Notes: generated from the sequence alone by a model not told the origin. DNA of 64,000 nucleotides from Acidobacteriota bacterium (GCA_003222395.1 QHWB01000030.1:110221-174220), one strand, 5' to 3'. Positions 25,146-34,771 are shown, counted from the stretch's first letter. Translations and numbers: made by a program.

Positions 25146-26970
25146 ACGTCGTGCCCGCCTCCTCTTCCGGAACGTTGAAGCGCTGCGCTTGGAGATCGAA
25201 CATGGTCCGGTAACGTCCGCCGAGCGCCATCAGCTCGTCGTGCGTGCCGAGCTCGACGACGCGCCCGTGCTCGAGGACGCAGATGCGATCCGCGTGGCGC
25301 ACGGTCGAAAAGCGATGCGAGATGAGGATGGTCGTGCAGTGTCGCGTCTCGGCGAGCAAACGATCGAAGATCTCGGCTTCGCCGCGGACGTCGAGCTGCG
25401 CGGTCGGCTCGTCGAGCAGCACGACGCCGGCGCCGAGCGCAACGGCGGCCAGCGCCCGCGCAAGCGCGACGCGCTGCCATTGTCCGCCGGACAGATCCGT
25501 GCCGCCGTCGTACGCGCGCGCGAGGACCGTGTCCAGCGCGGCCAGGTTCGCCGCCCCGGCCGACACGAGCGCGCCGCGAACGATCTCGTCGGGCGCGCCG
25601 GCCGGCGCCACGTTGTCGCGCAGCGGCAGCTCGAGCCGCATGAAATCCTGGAACACCGCCGCCACGCGTGACCGCCACGACGCGAGATCGAAATCGCGGA
25701 CGTCGACGCCGTCGATCTCAATCGCGCCCGACTGCGGATCGTACAGCCGGCACAACAGCTTGGCGATCGTCGTCTTGCCGGCGCCGTTCTGACCGACGAT
25801 CGCCAGCGAGGAGCCGGCGGGGATCGTCAGATCGAAATGCTCGAGAACGGCTGCGCCCGCGGCGCCTGTCCCGAGCGAAGTCGAGGGATACGCGAACGTG
25901 ACGTCGCGCAGGCGGATCTCGCGTGCAGGCGCCGGGTCGGCGCGTCGACTGCCGGAGCGCAGCGCGCCGGCCGGCCGCATCGCCGGCTCGAGGCGCAGCA
26001 CCGCGGCCACCGGCGCGGCGGCGCCGTCGAGCGCCCAGCTGAATCCACCGAACGCGATCATCGACACGCCGACGGCGCTCTGCACGTAGACGACTGCTTC
26101 TCCAAGACCGATGCGACCCTCGCCGGCGGCGCGCGCCAGCAGCCAGAACACGACGACGTTGGCGGAGACGACGAGCAGCACGCTCCAGACGACGGGCCGC
26201 TCGCGCAGACGCGTGGCGGCGTACTGGAGCTCGTGCAGGCGCGTGCGTCTGACCGTAAAGCGATCGATCGTCCAGCCGCCGAGGCCGAACAGACGCAGCT
26301 CCTTGCTCGCCGGCGGATCCACCGCCAGCCGGTACGCGTAGTCCGCGTCGCGCTGTGCGCCGCGCACTTCTTCGGTATTGCGGTCGCGCCAGATCGCGCT
26401 CTCGCGCAGCAGCCAGTGCGTCGCCAGCCACGCGCCGGCCAGCAGGAGCGGCGCCCACCACGCATAGCGGACGAGAATCGCCGCGGACGCGACGCCGCCG
26501 ATCATCTCGACCATGCCGTTCGCGATGAAGTCCATCGAGATCGACAGCGGCGGGCCGGTCATGCCGAGATCGAAGTCGCGCGCGACCGTCAGGTCGCTCG
26601 TCAGCGTCGGATCCTCGAGGTGTCCGATTCCGGGCGGGCGCACGCATGCCTCGGTGAGGCGGTCGTACAGCCACGCGGCGGTGCGGTCGCCAAGGTTCGA
26701 GCTGATCGCCTGATGAATCGGACTCAGGACCTGAAGGAGGACGAAGACGGCGCCGGCAAACGCGAGCGGGGCCGCGAGCGAATGGCCGCCCTGCACGGCG
26801 CCGACGAGCACGCCCATCGCGATCGCGAACGCCGCGGGCAGGACGCCGCGCAGCAGGAGAACCGTCCACCATGCCGCGGCCAGCGGAGGATCGGCCTTCG
26901 GCAGGACGGCGAAGAACTTCCACTCCTTACGGTCGGTCAGACGACGCAGCACGAGCGCATTCTGCCTCAC
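25129..26970 (-). CDS. ABC half-transporter, partner subunit
   Basis: 613 aa. A membrane domain (about 30-330) and an ATPase domain with Walker A GQNGAGKTTIAK, LSGGQWQRVALARALA and LLDEPTAQLD. The order of domains matches its neighbour, and they probably form a heterodimeric exporter. At about residue 370 the strand between TFAYPSTS and VLEHFDLT contains an extra LGTGAAGAA. That segment is encoded by a dispersed sequence (CCTGTCCCGAGCGAAGTCGA, from 25865), a further in-frame repeat insertion. No precursor peptide or modifying enzyme is seen beside it. Confidence 0.82.
   Translation of the reverse strand: MRQNALVLRRLTDRKEWKFFAVLPKADPPLAAAWWTVLLLRGVLPAAFAIAMGVLVGAVQGGHSLAAPLAFAGAVFVLLQVLSPIHQAISSNLGDRTAAWLYDRLTEACVRPPGIGHLEDPTLTSDLTVARDFDLGMTGPPLSISMDFIANGMVEMIGGVASAAILVRYAWWAPLLLAGAWLATHWLLRESAIWRDRNTEEVRGAQRDADYAYRLAVDPPASKELRLFGLGGWTIDRFTVRRTRLHELQYAATRLRERPVVWSVLLVVSANVVVFWLLARAAGEGRIGLGEAVVYVQSAVGVSMIAFGGFSWALDGAAAPVAAVLRLEPAMRPAGALRSGSRRADPAPAREIRLRDVTFAYPSTSLGTGAAGAAVLEHFDLTIPAGSSLAIVGQNGAGKTTIAKLLCRLYDPQSGAIEIDGVDVRDFDLASWRSRVAAVFQDFMRLELPLRDNVAPAGAPDEIVRGALVSAGAANLAALDTVLARAYDGGTDLSGGQWQRVALARALAAVALGAGVVLLDEPTAQLDVRGEAEIFDRLLAETRHCTTILISHRFSTVRHADRICVLEHGRVVELGTHDELMALGGRYRTMFDLQAQRFNVPEEEAGTTYDVLS
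25865..25887. repeat. second dispersed repeat family inside the ABC gene
   Basis: CCTGTCCCGAGCGAAGTCGA and the following GGG read as PSTSLGTG in the coding strand. A related word (CCCTGAGGTTCTCGAAGGGT) is at 56535-56554 in lutA. Confidence 0.5.
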
Positions 26971-27054
26971 AACGAGTCTTCGATCACAGGCGAGGAAAGG
27001 GAGCGCGAGGCTCTAGCCGCGCGTCCGCGCCAAATCGCGACCCGTGGCATCTGT

Positions 27055-27131
27055 CACGAAAATCACGAAAACACGAGACCTGCGAAATATTTCACAGTTT
27101 TCACGTGTCTGGTGATTTCGTGTGTTTCGTG
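27055..27131. repeat. CACGAA-family inverted repeat
   Basis: CACGAAAATCACGAAAACAC on one side and TTTCGTGTGTTTCGTGG on the other, about 40 bp apart. Same family as 4641-4703. It lies after the 3' end of the VOC gene, in a 198-bp gap that contains no gene. A terminator role is possible. Confidence 0.5.
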
Positions 27132-27168
27132 GCCATGCCGCCGCGGTACCGATTCGGCGAAGACAATC

Positions 27169-27546
27169 TCATTTCGGCGGCTGGTGCAGCGCGACGAGGT
27201 TTCCGTCGGAATCCTCGAAGTGCGCGATCGATCCGTAGTCGCCGCTCGCCTTCGGCAGCACGACCTTGCCGCCGGCGCGCTCGACGCTCGCGAGCGCGGC
27301 GTCGATCTCAGGCACCGTGAAATAGACGAGGGTGCCTGTTTTCGACGGCGTGCGTCCCGGCCCCTGCACGAGCATGCCGTTTGCGCCGGACCCCCCAGGC
27401 TGGCCGGTGAACCAGGCCATCTTCATCGGTCCCTGTTCCATCGGCTTCAGCGTCACGCCGAGCGCCCGTTGATAGAAGGCCGTCGCCCGCGCGATATCGT
27501 TGACCGGAATCTCGAACCAATCCACGGGATTGATCGCATCGCTCAT
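27169..27546 (-). CDS. VOC-superfamily protein (glyoxalase-like)
   Basis: 125 aa single VOC module pair: VDWFEIPVNDIARATAFYQRALGVT, then MKMAWFTGQPG, GTLVYFTVPEIDAALASVERAGGKV and GSIAHFEDSDGNLVALHQP. These are the predicted enzyme class II family features, including the metal-ligand Glu-like FEDSDGN end. Substrate unknown. Not overlapping its neighbours. Confidence 0.8.
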   Translation of the reverse strand: MSDAINPVDWFEIPVNDIARATAFYQRALGVTLKPMEQGPMKMAWFTGQPGGSGANGMLVQGPGRTPSKTGTLVYFTVPEIDAALASVERAGGKVVLPKASGDYGSIAHFEDSDGNLVALHQPPK

Positions 27547-27646
27547 GTCGTCCGTCCTCGGAAACCACTACACGTAGCAGATGATCGGCAAAAAGACAAG
27601 GCGCGATACCGGGCGCGTCGCTCGTGGCAACGTGAAGACGATGGCT

Positions 27647-28573
27647 CTACGAGTCGGAGCCTGATTGACGGAACAGCAGCGGGACGAGCTGCGAGCCGGC
27701 GCCCGTCGCGATGAATACGGCCTTGTTGTTCGATGCGAGCCTTGCCACCCAGTCGAATGCGCCGCCGTCGATGAGTGGCACGTCGACACCATCGGTGGAC
27801 CGCGCGGCGATTTGAAACCGCAGTCCGTCGTAGTACTGATGATCGAGGACGCCGCGAGCGATCCGCGGCCGTCCGACTTTTTCCGCGATGCGGTCGCCGA
27901 GCGCCGCCTTGGCCTCCGATGCCAGCACGGTGATGCGCTTTTCCGGAAACGCGAAGCCGTGCCGTTCGAGACGCTCCAGCGCGTCGATCATGACCGAGAT
28001 CTGCTCGGCGATCGCTCCCACCACGAACGCGTGATTCCCGCGCTCCACGCCGGCGCCGGCGAGACAGAACATGCGGAAATGCGCCGTGAACCCGCGTACC
28101 TTGGGAATCTCCTGCGCGCGAACGCACCGATGCGACGTCGCGAGGCGGACGACCGCCTGCGGGTCGCGGCGAAGGCGGCGCGCACACTCCAGCGCCATGA
28201 CGTTGGTCGGATCGGCGACGACTTCCGTGCCGCGCAGCGCCGAAAGCACTTTGTTCTGACTCGCGCGCCCCATCGATGAGCAGACGCCGAGCGGCGCGAC
28301 CGGCGACAGCTCAATCGATTCGAAGGCCGACGCCGCGTCGAGCAGATGGCGATCGACCTCCAGCTGCGCCCGCTGATCGACGGCGGCCAGGCCCACGAAC
28401 CGATCGCGATCCCACTGCTCCATCAACGACGCCGGCCGCCGCGCGGCGGCGCGCGCGTCGACGACTTCGAGGAGCAGCGACCAGAGGCGCGAGGCCGGCA
28501 GCTCGCGGGTCAGCGCCTCGTATGCGCCGGACGGCAAACCGGCTGTGATCCATGTCCGTTCCGATACCGACAT
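27647..28573 (-). CDS. HisS/HisZ-like class II aminoacyl-tRNA-synthetase-fold protein
   Basis: 308 aa, not assigned to a known family with certainty. Segment PTNVMALECARRLRRDPQAVVRLATSHRCVRAQ, with HFRMFCLAGAGVE about 15 residues on, resembles motif 2 of the HisRS/HisZ core. The C-terminal DHQYYDGLRFQI and IDGGAFDWVARL resemble its YYTG..F and GGRYD..L segments. There is no anticodon-binding domain, and the motif-3 Arg is not evident. It could be a HisZ-like regulatory paralogue or a stand-alone synthetase-like enzyme. Start at ATG 28573, next to a repeat pair. Confidence 0.45.
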   Translation of the reverse strand: MSVSERTWITAGLPSGAYEALTRELPASRLWSLLLEVVDARAAARRPASLMEQWDRDRFVGLAAVDQRAQLEVDRHLLDAASAFESIELSPVAPLGVCSSMGRASQNKVLSALRGTEVVADPTNVMALECARRLRRDPQAVVRLATSHRCVRAQEIPKVRGFTAHFRMFCLAGAGVERGNHAFVVGAIAEQISVMIDALERLERHGFAFPEKRITVLASEAKAALGDRIAEKVGRPRIARGVLDHQYYDGLRFQIAARSTDGVDVPLIDGGAFDWVARLASNNKAVFIATGAGSQLVPLLFRQSGSDS

Positions 28574-28584
28574 ACTCGCCTGAA

Positions 28585-28647
28585 GCGTCGCGCAGCCCTT
28601 CAGGGCTGCCGAAAGGCGCCGGACGCAGACCTGAAGGCCTGCGCTAC
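28585..28647. repeat. inverted pair of dispersed palindromes
   Basis: CGCAGCCCTTCAGGGCTGC (28591-28609) and GCAGACCTGAAGGCCTGCGC (from 28625) flank a 15-bp centre. The xylulokinase stop codon (28644-28646) lies in the second copy. Confidence 0.7.
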
Positions 28648-30230
28648 ATCGCCCGCGCCGGTCCGCGGCCGAGCGCGTGCGCTTCGCACGCCGCATGCAC
28701 GCTCATGAGCTCCTGGTAGATCGCATGGCGCGACGGATCCGGCTGGACCGGATCGACCGTCGCCGCCACGTTTCGCACGATGTCGTCCCACGAGACATCA
28801 TCGCCGGCAGCGACCGCGTGCGCGTGCCGCGCGCGGAGCGCCGCGCCGAGGCATGCCGAATTTCCAACGGCGAATCGATGCACCTCCGCGCCGAACACAT
28901 CGGCCATCACCTGCAGGATCTCGCGGTTCGCGGCCGCGCCGCCGGTCGCGCGGATGTCGTCGAACTCCACGCCCATCCATTTCGAATGACGCGCGATCGA
29001 CAGCATCTGTCCTTCCACCACCCCGCGCACGTGGCCAGGTCCATCGTCCTCCGCCAGACCGTAGCGGCGCGCCCCCGCGACGAGCACCGGCGGCGTGATT
29101 TCGGGATCGAACCACGGCAGAAGCACGCGTCCATTGTTGCCCGGCGGCGTCGCGGCGAGCGCCTGCGAGAAGCCGCTCCACGTGAGGCCGAACATGTCGC
29201 GGACGCGCTCGCGCGCGAGCGAACCGTTCGCAAAACATGTCAGCCCCATGTAGTCGCCGGTCGGCGCGCCGAACACGTGTCCGGTGAGCGTCGGATCGAT
29301 CCGGGGCGCGCGCATGAGCCCGAAGATCGTGTCGCTCGTGCCCAGTGAAATCGCCGCGACCCCTTCGCGCACGAGGCCCGTCCCGATCAGGCTGCACGGG
29401 TTGTCGCCGGACCACGACACGACCCGCGCCGGCGGCAAACGATGACGCCGTTGCCAGTACCGCGAGAGCGTGCCGGCGATCGTCCACGACGGCGCGATTC
29501 GCGGCAGCTTGCGCCCGAGCGACGGCGAGGTCGCCTCGAGCGCGGCCGGCCACCACTGCGCCGTGGCGAGATCCATCAGATTGGTGCCGGACGCGTCGCC
29601 AGGATCGATCGGCGCGTCGTGCCCGGCGAGCAGCGATGCCAGAAACGAGCTGACGAGATGAATTCGAGCGGTCGCCGCGTATGCCGCCGGATCCGTTTTG
29701 AAAAACTTTCTGATTTGCGGTCCCGTGAACCGCTCGAACGCGCGCGAGCCGGTACGCTCGGCGAGCGTCGTCGATCCGCCGAGCGCGGCCGTGAGCTCCG
29801 CGCACTCGGCCGACGTGCTCGAGTCCATCCAGATCGGGGCGACCAGCCGCGACAGCGCCGGTGCGAGCTGCGCGCCCGGGCGATGGGCGGGATCGAGCTG
29901 CGCGAGCAATGAAGCGGCATTCGCGTTGAAGTACACGCTGCCGTGCTGCTGAGCGGAGCCGGCAATCGCTTCGAGCCGCTGCAGGTCCAGACCGCTCGCC
30001 GCGATTCGAGCCATCATCACGTCCAGCGCGTCCGCCCACAGCGGCGGCGACGAGACGGCTACCGACGGTTCACTCCGTGGCAGCACGCCGTGCCGCGTGC
30101 CGTACTGCGGCAGGGCGTCGTCGAATTGCAGCGACGATTCAAAGACGGCCTCCGTCCGATTGCCGTCGACGTCGAGAACGATCGCCGTCAGGCTTTGCGT
30201 GCTGGAATCGAGGCCGAGATAGAGGCTCAC
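28644..30230 (-). CDS. FGGY-family carbohydrate kinase, probable xylulokinase
   Basis: 528 aa. ATP-dependent sugar kinase, most likely D-xylulose to xylulose-5-phosphate because xylose isomerase is nearby in the same direction. The N-domain begins MSLYLGLDSSTQSLTAIVLD. Substrate-region motifs are GSAQQHGSVYF and the DASGTNLMDL metal loop. The ATP-binding C-domain has VAISLGTSDTIFG and IRATGGAAANREILQVMADVFG, with GNSACLGAAL. GTG start at 30230 overlaps the ThuA-like gene's stop (GTGA). The C-terminus ends in repeat-derived sequence. Confidence 0.8.
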   Translation of the reverse strand: MSLYLGLDSSTQSLTAIVLDVDGNRTEAVFESSLQFDDALPQYGTRHGVLPRSEPSVAVSSPPLWADALDVMMARIAASGLDLQRLEAIAGSAQQHGSVYFNANAASLLAQLDPAHRPGAQLAPALSRLVAPIWMDSSTSAECAELTAALGGSTTLAERTGSRAFERFTGPQIRKFFKTDPAAYAATARIHLVSSFLASLLAGHDAPIDPGDASGTNLMDLATAQWWPAALEATSPSLGRKLPRIAPSWTIAGTLSRYWQRRHRLPPARVVSWSGDNPCSLIGTGLVREGVAAISLGTSDTIFGLMRAPRIDPTLTGHVFGAPTGDYMGLTCFANGSLARERVRDMFGLTWSGFSQALAATPPGNNGRVLLPWFDPEITPPVLVAGARRYGLAEDDGPGHVRGVVEGQMLSIARHSKWMGVEFDDIRATGGAAANREILQVMADVFGAEVHRFAVGNSACLGAALRARHAHAVAAGDDVSWDDIVRNVAATVDPVQPDPSRHAIYQELMSVHAACEAHALGRGPARAM

Positions 30231-31183
30231 TGCCGCGGCGCGTCGAGCGGATTCAACCCGTTCCGGTAAATCGGATCCATCGCCGCCAGATCGGCGCGAT
30301 AGCTCACCGTGTCCGCCGTCGGAAAGGTCGCCGGCACTGTCTGCGTGACGGCGCCGGTCGCCGCCCATTCCGTGCCGCGCTGAAGCGTCACGACGAAGTC
30401 GACCGAGCTCGCGCCGTTCACGTCGTGTCCGAGCGTCGTGTGAAAGACGCGCCCGCGTCCGTACCGGACGACGATGAGCTGCGGCTCGTCGCGTCCGGTG
30501 CCGTGATTGGCCGGATCGGAATGGGCCGTCGCGAGCACCGACATGTTGCGTCCGGGTCCGCGCAGCGACGCATAGAGCTCGTCGCCCTGGTGCATCCACG
30601 CCTTCGGCAACCCTCTCGTGATCGGGTGATTCGCGTCCTGAACGGCGATCACGAAAGGCAGACGCGTTCCGTGGCTCCCGGCGGGGCCCGGCGAGTTGTC
30701 GGACGTCAGCGCGCCGTCCTTGACGAACCACCGCGGTCCGGCGCTCTCGTTGCGATTGCGCCAGCCGCCGACGCCGATCATCTCGTTGTACGCCTTCCAC
30801 CCGGGAAACGCGTTGTCGGCCGCGTGCACGACGACGAGTCCGCCGCCGTTCTGCACGTACTGTTCGAAGGCGCTTTTCACGCTCGCCGGCCATCGGTCGT
30901 CTGGCGCGTCGTAGTTCATCACGACGGCGGCGTACTGTGCAAAGGCTGGCTCGAACGCGCTGAAGTCTGCGCCAGGCGGCGGCGCCGTCACGACGTCGAC
31001 GGTAAACAGAGCGGTTTCGACGAGGATCTTCTTCAGCACCGGCGTCATCACCTGCCACCGGTGATAAGGCCCGCCGCTTTCGCCGTCGAGGATCATGACG
31101 CGGCCCGGCGCTGCGGCGCGCGGCGTCACGGCGACGGCGATCAGCACCGCTCCGACGCATGCGGAGACTGCTCGTTTCATCAA
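30227..31183 (-). CDS. ThuA-like glutamine-amidotransferase-fold exported protein
   Basis: 318 aa. A signal peptide (about 1-24) precedes a ThuA/trehalose-utilisation fold: MILDGESGGPYHRW, YAAVVMNYDAP, FEQYVQNGGGLVVVHAADNAFPGW, and HPITRGLP with HQGDELYASL. The late GRGRVFHTTLGHD is the typical ThuA end. The family is common next to sugar oxidoreductases in Acidobacteriota and Planctomycetes, with no proven reaction. It is coupled to the kinase gene and follows xylose isomerase, with a repeat pair between them. Confidence 0.75.
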   Translation of the reverse strand: MMKRAVSACVGAVLIAVAVTPRAAAPGRVMILDGESGGPYHRWQVMTPVLKKILVETALFTVDVVTAPPPGADFSAFEPAFAQYAAVVMNYDAPDDRWPASVKSAFEQYVQNGGGLVVVHAADNAFPGWKAYNEMIGVGGWRNRNESAGPRWFVKDGALTSDNSPGPAGSHGTRLPFVIAVQDANHPITRGLPKAWMHQGDELYASLRGPGRNMSVLATAHSDPANHGTGRDEPQLIVVRYGRGRVFHTTLGHDVNGASSVDFVVTLQRGTEWAATGAVTQTVPATFPTADTVSYRADLAAMDPIYRNGLNPLDAPRQ

Positions 31184-31225
31184 TCTGCTCCTGCTCGCAA
31201 GGTGACCCGGCTCGTGTGCTGAATG

Positions 31226-31281
31226 GTAGCGCAGCCCTTCAGGGCCGCTCCCGCGACGGCAGGCCCGAAGGCCTGCGCTAC
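31226..31281. repeat. inverted pair of dispersed palindromes
   Basis: GTAGCGCAGCCCTTCAGGGC (from 31226) and GGCAGGCCCGAAGGCCTGCG (from 31258) face each other between xylose isomerase and the ThuA-like gene. They could fold as one long hairpin and weaken read-through. Confidence 0.7.
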
Positions 31282-31291
31282 CGTTGTCAGA

Positions 31292-32455
31292 TCATCTGAC
31301 ACCAAGCAGCACTTCCATCGTCAGCTGATCGAGACGCTCGTACGCGAGCCCGCGCTTCGCGAGCCCGGCGCGGTCGAACGTCGACGCGAGCAGCGCGTCG
31401 CGGTTCCGCTGCGAATATCTGGAGAAGTTCGGCGCGTCGTGCGCGTCGCCGACCGACGCGACGAGCGCCTGAATCTCGGCGTCGGCGTGCCACTGCTTCG
31501 CCCGCTCGCGAAGGATCAGGTAGGTGCGCATGCACCCGCGCGCGAACTCGAGCACGCCCCGATAATCCTCGGTGCGGTAGGCGTGCGCATCGAAATGGCG
31601 AGGGCCGTCGTAGCCGACGTCCTCGAGAAACTTCACCAGACAGAACGCCGACTTCACGTTCGCCGAACCGAATCGGAAGTCCTGATCGTAGCGGCCGGGA
31701 AACTGATCGTTCAGGTCGACGTGAAACAGCTTTCCCGCTTCCCACGCCTGCGCGACCGCATGCAGGAAGTTCAGGCCGGCCATGTGCTCGTGCGCGACTT
31801 CCGGATTCACGCCGACCATCTCCGGATGATCGAGCGTCGGGATGAAGCCGAGGTACGCGCCGGTTGTCGCCATGTAGATGTCGCCGCGCGGCTCGTTCGG
31901 CTTCGCTTCGAGCGCGAACTTGAACCCGTACTCGCGGTCGATGGAGTACTCGCACAGGTAATTCACCGCTTCGCGGAGCCGCTTGATCGCCTCGTCCGGC
32001 CGGCGGCACGCGTCGGTTTCGGTGCCTTCCCGTCCTCCCCACAACACGAAGATGCGCGCACCGAGCTCCGCACCCAGGTCCATCGCGCGCATCGTCTTCT
32101 GCACGGCGTAGGCGCGCACGCGGGGATCGTTGGCGGTGAACGCGCCGTCGCGAAACACCGGATCGTAGAACAGGTTGACGGTGGCCATCGGCACGACGAT
32201 CGCGTGCCGCTCGCAGGCGCTCCTGAAGCCGCGGACGATGCGGTCGCGGTCCGACGCCGACGCGTCGATGGGCACGAGGTCGTTGTCGTGCAGGTTCACG
32301 CCCCACGCGCCCGCCTCGGCGAGCAGCGCGACGGCCTCCTCGGGCGGCAGCGGGTCGCGGACGGCGTCGCCGAACGGATCGCGTCCGCGGTTGCCGACCG
32401 TCCAGAGGCCGAACGAGAACTTGTGCTCGGGGCGCGGTACGAACGCGTCAGCCAT
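31292..32455 (-). CDS. xylA: xylose isomerase
   Basis: 387 aa, the short (class I, Streptomyces/Thermus-type) xylose isomerase. Interconverts D-xylose and D-xylulose. It begins [26 protein letters not shown], with the active-site His in [11 protein letters not shown]. Metal ligands follow in [33 protein letters not shown] and [12 protein letters not shown]. All catalytic segments are intact. The divergent cytochrome c gene starts 17 nt upstream of its ATG, so the two promoters overlap. Confidence 0.92.
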   Translation of the reverse strand: MADAFVPRPEHKFSFGLWTVGNRGRDPFGDAVRDPLPPEEAVALLAEAGAWGVNLHDNDLVPIDASASDRDRIVRGFRSACERHAIVVPMATVNLFYDPVFRDGAFTANDPRVRAYAVQKTMRAMDLGAELGARIFVLWGGREGTETDACRRPDEAIKRLREAVNYLCEYSIDREYGFKFALEAKPNEPRGDIYMATTGAYLGFIPTLDHPEMVGVNPEVAHEHMAGLNFLHAVAQAWEAGKLFHVDLNDQFPGRYDQDFRFGSANVKSAFCLVKFLEDVGYDGPRHFDAHAYRTEDYRGVLEFARGCMRTYLILRERAKQWHADAEIQALVASVGDAHDAPNFSRYSQRNRDALLASTFDRAGLAKRGLAYERLDQLTMEVLLGVR

Positions 32456-32472
32456 GATAGATTCCGCGATCG

Positions 32473-33234
32473 ATGGGCAAACGATTGCAGAATCTAACAG
32501 AATTAATCGGCGTTGTCGTTGTCCTTCAGGCCGCCTCGCCGCAGCCTCGGTCGCCCGAGCAGCTGCAGGCGGGGCAACGCGCCTTCGCCGCACAGTGCGG
32601 CTTCTGTCACGGACGCGACGCGATGGGCGGCGAGACCGGTCCGAACCTGACGCGCTCGGCGATCGTCGCCGACGACGTCGGCGGAGACAAGATCGGTCCC
32701 GTCATCCGCGACGGCCGCGCCGACAAGGGGATGCCGCCGTTTCGACTGAGCGACGCCGACCTCGCGGCGATCGTCGCGTTCATCCACGATCAGAAGATCA
32801 AATCGGAGTCGCCGGGCGCGCGACGGTCGGTGAACGCCGCGGATCTTCAAACGGGCAACGCCGACGCCGGCCGACAGTACTTCAACGGCGCCGGCCGCTG
32901 CGCGACGTGCCACTCGCCCACCGGCGATCTCGCCGGCGTCGCGAAGCGGCTGCAGGGACTGGAGCTGCTGCAGCGGATGCTGTATCCGTCGAGAGCGCGC
33001 GGCGCGACGGTCGCGGTGAGATTGCCATCGGGCGAATTGGTCGCCGGCGCGCTTGCCTATCGCGACGAGTTCACCGTCGCGCTCACCGACGCGGAAGGAC
33101 GATACCGATCGTGGCCGGCCGGTCGGGTGACGTTCACCGTCGACAACCCGCTCGAGGCGCACGCCGATCAGCTTGGAAGGTACACCGATGACGACATGCA
33201 CAACGTCCTGGCGTATCTGCAGACGCTCCGTTAG
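32473..33234 (+). CDS. di-heme c-type cytochrome
   Basis: 253 aa exported cytochrome. A short hydrophobic leader (about 1-20) is followed by two heme sites: CGFCH near residue 42 with distal Met in KGMPPF, and CATCH near 143. The region after the second site has a beta-rich insert ending [16 protein letters not shown]. It overlaps the PQQ dehydrogenase gene by 47 nt in another frame, and so probably takes electrons from that enzyme in the periplasm. Confidence 0.82.
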   Translation: MGKRLQNLTELIGVVVVLQAASPQPRSPEQLQAGQRAFAAQCGFCHGRDAMGGETGPNLTRSAIVADDVGGDKIGPVIRDGRADKGMPPFRLSDADLAAIVAFIHDQKIKSESPGARRSVNAADLQTGNADAGRQYFNGAGRCATCHSPTGDLAGVAKRLQGLELLQRMLYPSRARGATVAVRLPSGELVAGALAYRDEFTVALTDAEGRYRSWPAGRVTFTVDNPLEAHADQLGRYTDDDMHNVLAYLQTLR

Positions 33235-34762
33235 CGCCGCGCTGCAGCGATGCGCGGCGTGGGCCCTCTCGTCGCTCGCTATCGTCGGCGTCCTCGCGGC
33301 GCAGGACGCAAAGGACAGCTGGACGACGTACCACGGCGATTACAGCGGCCGCCGTCACAGCAGCCTCACGCAGATGACGCCTGCGAACGTTCATCAGCTC
33401 ACGCTGGCATGGGCGTTCGCGACCGGCCAGACGCAGTCGATCAAGGCGACGCCGATCCTCGCCAACGGCGTCATCTACATTTCGGCGCCCGATCACGCGT
33501 GGGCGATCGACGCGCGGTCGGCGCATCAGCTGTGGCACTACACGTATCCGGCCAACGAAGGCTTCCACATTGGCCACCGCGGAATGGCGATCTACAACGA
33601 CTCGGTCTTCCTGACCACGCCCGACTCGCATCTGATCGCGCTCGACGCGAAGGACGGCAAGGTGAAGTGGAACGTCACGATTGCCGATGCGAAGAAGGGC
33701 TACTGGTCGACGAACGCGCCGCTGCTGATTCGCGATCACCTGCTCGTCGGCGTCTCCGGCGACTTCGACAATCTGCCGGGCATCCTCACGTCGGTCGATC
33801 CGGAGACTGGAAAAACGCAGTGGACGTTCTACAGCACGCCGCCGCCGGGCACTGCGGGCAATCCGAGCGACGGCGCCACCGGCGGTCAGATGTGGATGAC
33901 CGGCACCTACGATCCCGAATCGAACCTCCTGTTCGTCGGCACCGGCAACCCCACGCCGGTTCTGAACGGTCCGGTGCGCGCCGGCGACAATCGGTGGACC
34001 GACAGCATCCTCGCGCTCAATCCGGATACGGGCAGGCTCGCGTGGGGATTTCAGGCGACGCGCCACGACACGCACGACTGGGACGCGGCCGAAGTGCCGG
34101 TTCTCGTCGACGGCTCGTTCAACGGAACGCCAGCGAAGCTGCTGATGCAGGCATCGCGGAACGGCTACTTCTACGTGCTCGATCGCACGACGGGACGCAG
34201 CCTGCTGACGACGACGTTCGCGACGGCCAACTGGGCGACGGGGATCGATCAGGACGGGCGTCCGATTCCGAATCCCGCGAAGGAACCGGCGCGGGACGGA
34301 CGTCTGGTCGCGCCCGACGAGAGCGGCGGCACGAACTATCGATCGCCGAGCTTCGATCCGAAGACTGGCGTGCTCGTCGTCAGCGCCCACGACGCGTACG
34401 GCATTTATTTCTTCCGATCGGATCACGGCGCGTACGGGTGGGCAGGCGCCGACTATGGCGTGTTCGGCAAGAGCATCCTGCGGGCGATCGATTATCAGAC
34501 CGGCAAAATTCGCTGGAGCCACGACCTCGGCGAAGGCGCCTCGGCCGCTGGCGTGCTCACGACCGAATCGGGCCTGACGTTCACCGGCGACACCGCCGGC
34601 AACGTCATCGCGCTTCGCACGAGCGACGGCGCGACGCTGTGGCACTCCGGCATCGGCCGCGTCGGCAACTCGCCGATCACGTACGAGCTCGACGGCCGTC
34701 AGTACATGCTCGTTGCCGGTGGGGCGTCGTTATACGCGTTTGCGCTTCCGGAGCATCGATAG
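33188..34762 (+). CDS. PQQ-dependent dehydrogenase (quinoprotein alcohol/sugar dehydrogenase-like)
   Basis: 524 aa. A signal peptide (about 1-38, ending VLAAQ) precedes an eight-bladed propeller: WTTYHGDYSGRRHSSLTQMTPANVHQL, then blades with tryptophan-docking repeats such as AIDARSAHQLWHY, ALDAKDGKVKWN, SVDPETGKTQW and ALNPDTGRLAWGFQ. ATRHDTHDWD is the catalytic-site region of quinoprotein ADHs. No vicinal CC disulfide is seen. Acts in the periplasm with the upstream cytochrome; alcohol or sugar substrate unknown. Confidence 0.82.
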   Translation: MTTCTTSWRICRRSVSAALQRCAAWALSSLAIVGVLAAQDAKDSWTTYHGDYSGRRHSSLTQMTPANVHQLTLAWAFATGQTQSIKATPILANGVIYISAPDHAWAIDARSAHQLWHYTYPANEGFHIGHRGMAIYNDSVFLTTPDSHLIALDAKDGKVKWNVTIADAKKGYWSTNAPLLIRDHLLVGVSGDFDNLPGILTSVDPETGKTQWTFYSTPPPGTAGNPSDGATGGQMWMTGTYDPESNLLFVGTGNPTPVLNGPVRAGDNRWTDSILALNPDTGRLAWGFQATRHDTHDWDAAEVPVLVDGSFNGTPAKLLMQASRNGYFYVLDRTTGRSLLTTTFATANWATGIDQDGRPIPNPAKEPARDGRLVAPDESGGTNYRSPSFDPKTGVLVVSAHDAYGIYFFRSDHGAYGWAGADYGVFGKSILRAIDYQTGKIRWSHDLGEGASAAGVLTTESGLTFTGDTAGNVIALRTSDGATLWHSGIGRVGNSPITYELDGRQYMLVAGGASLYAFALPEHR

Positions 34763-34771
34763 ATTCTTCTG

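Noticed and set aside
27647-28573. BshC (last bacillithiol enzyme)
   Set aside because: Too short (308 against about 540 aa) and its motifs point to a class II synthetase core.
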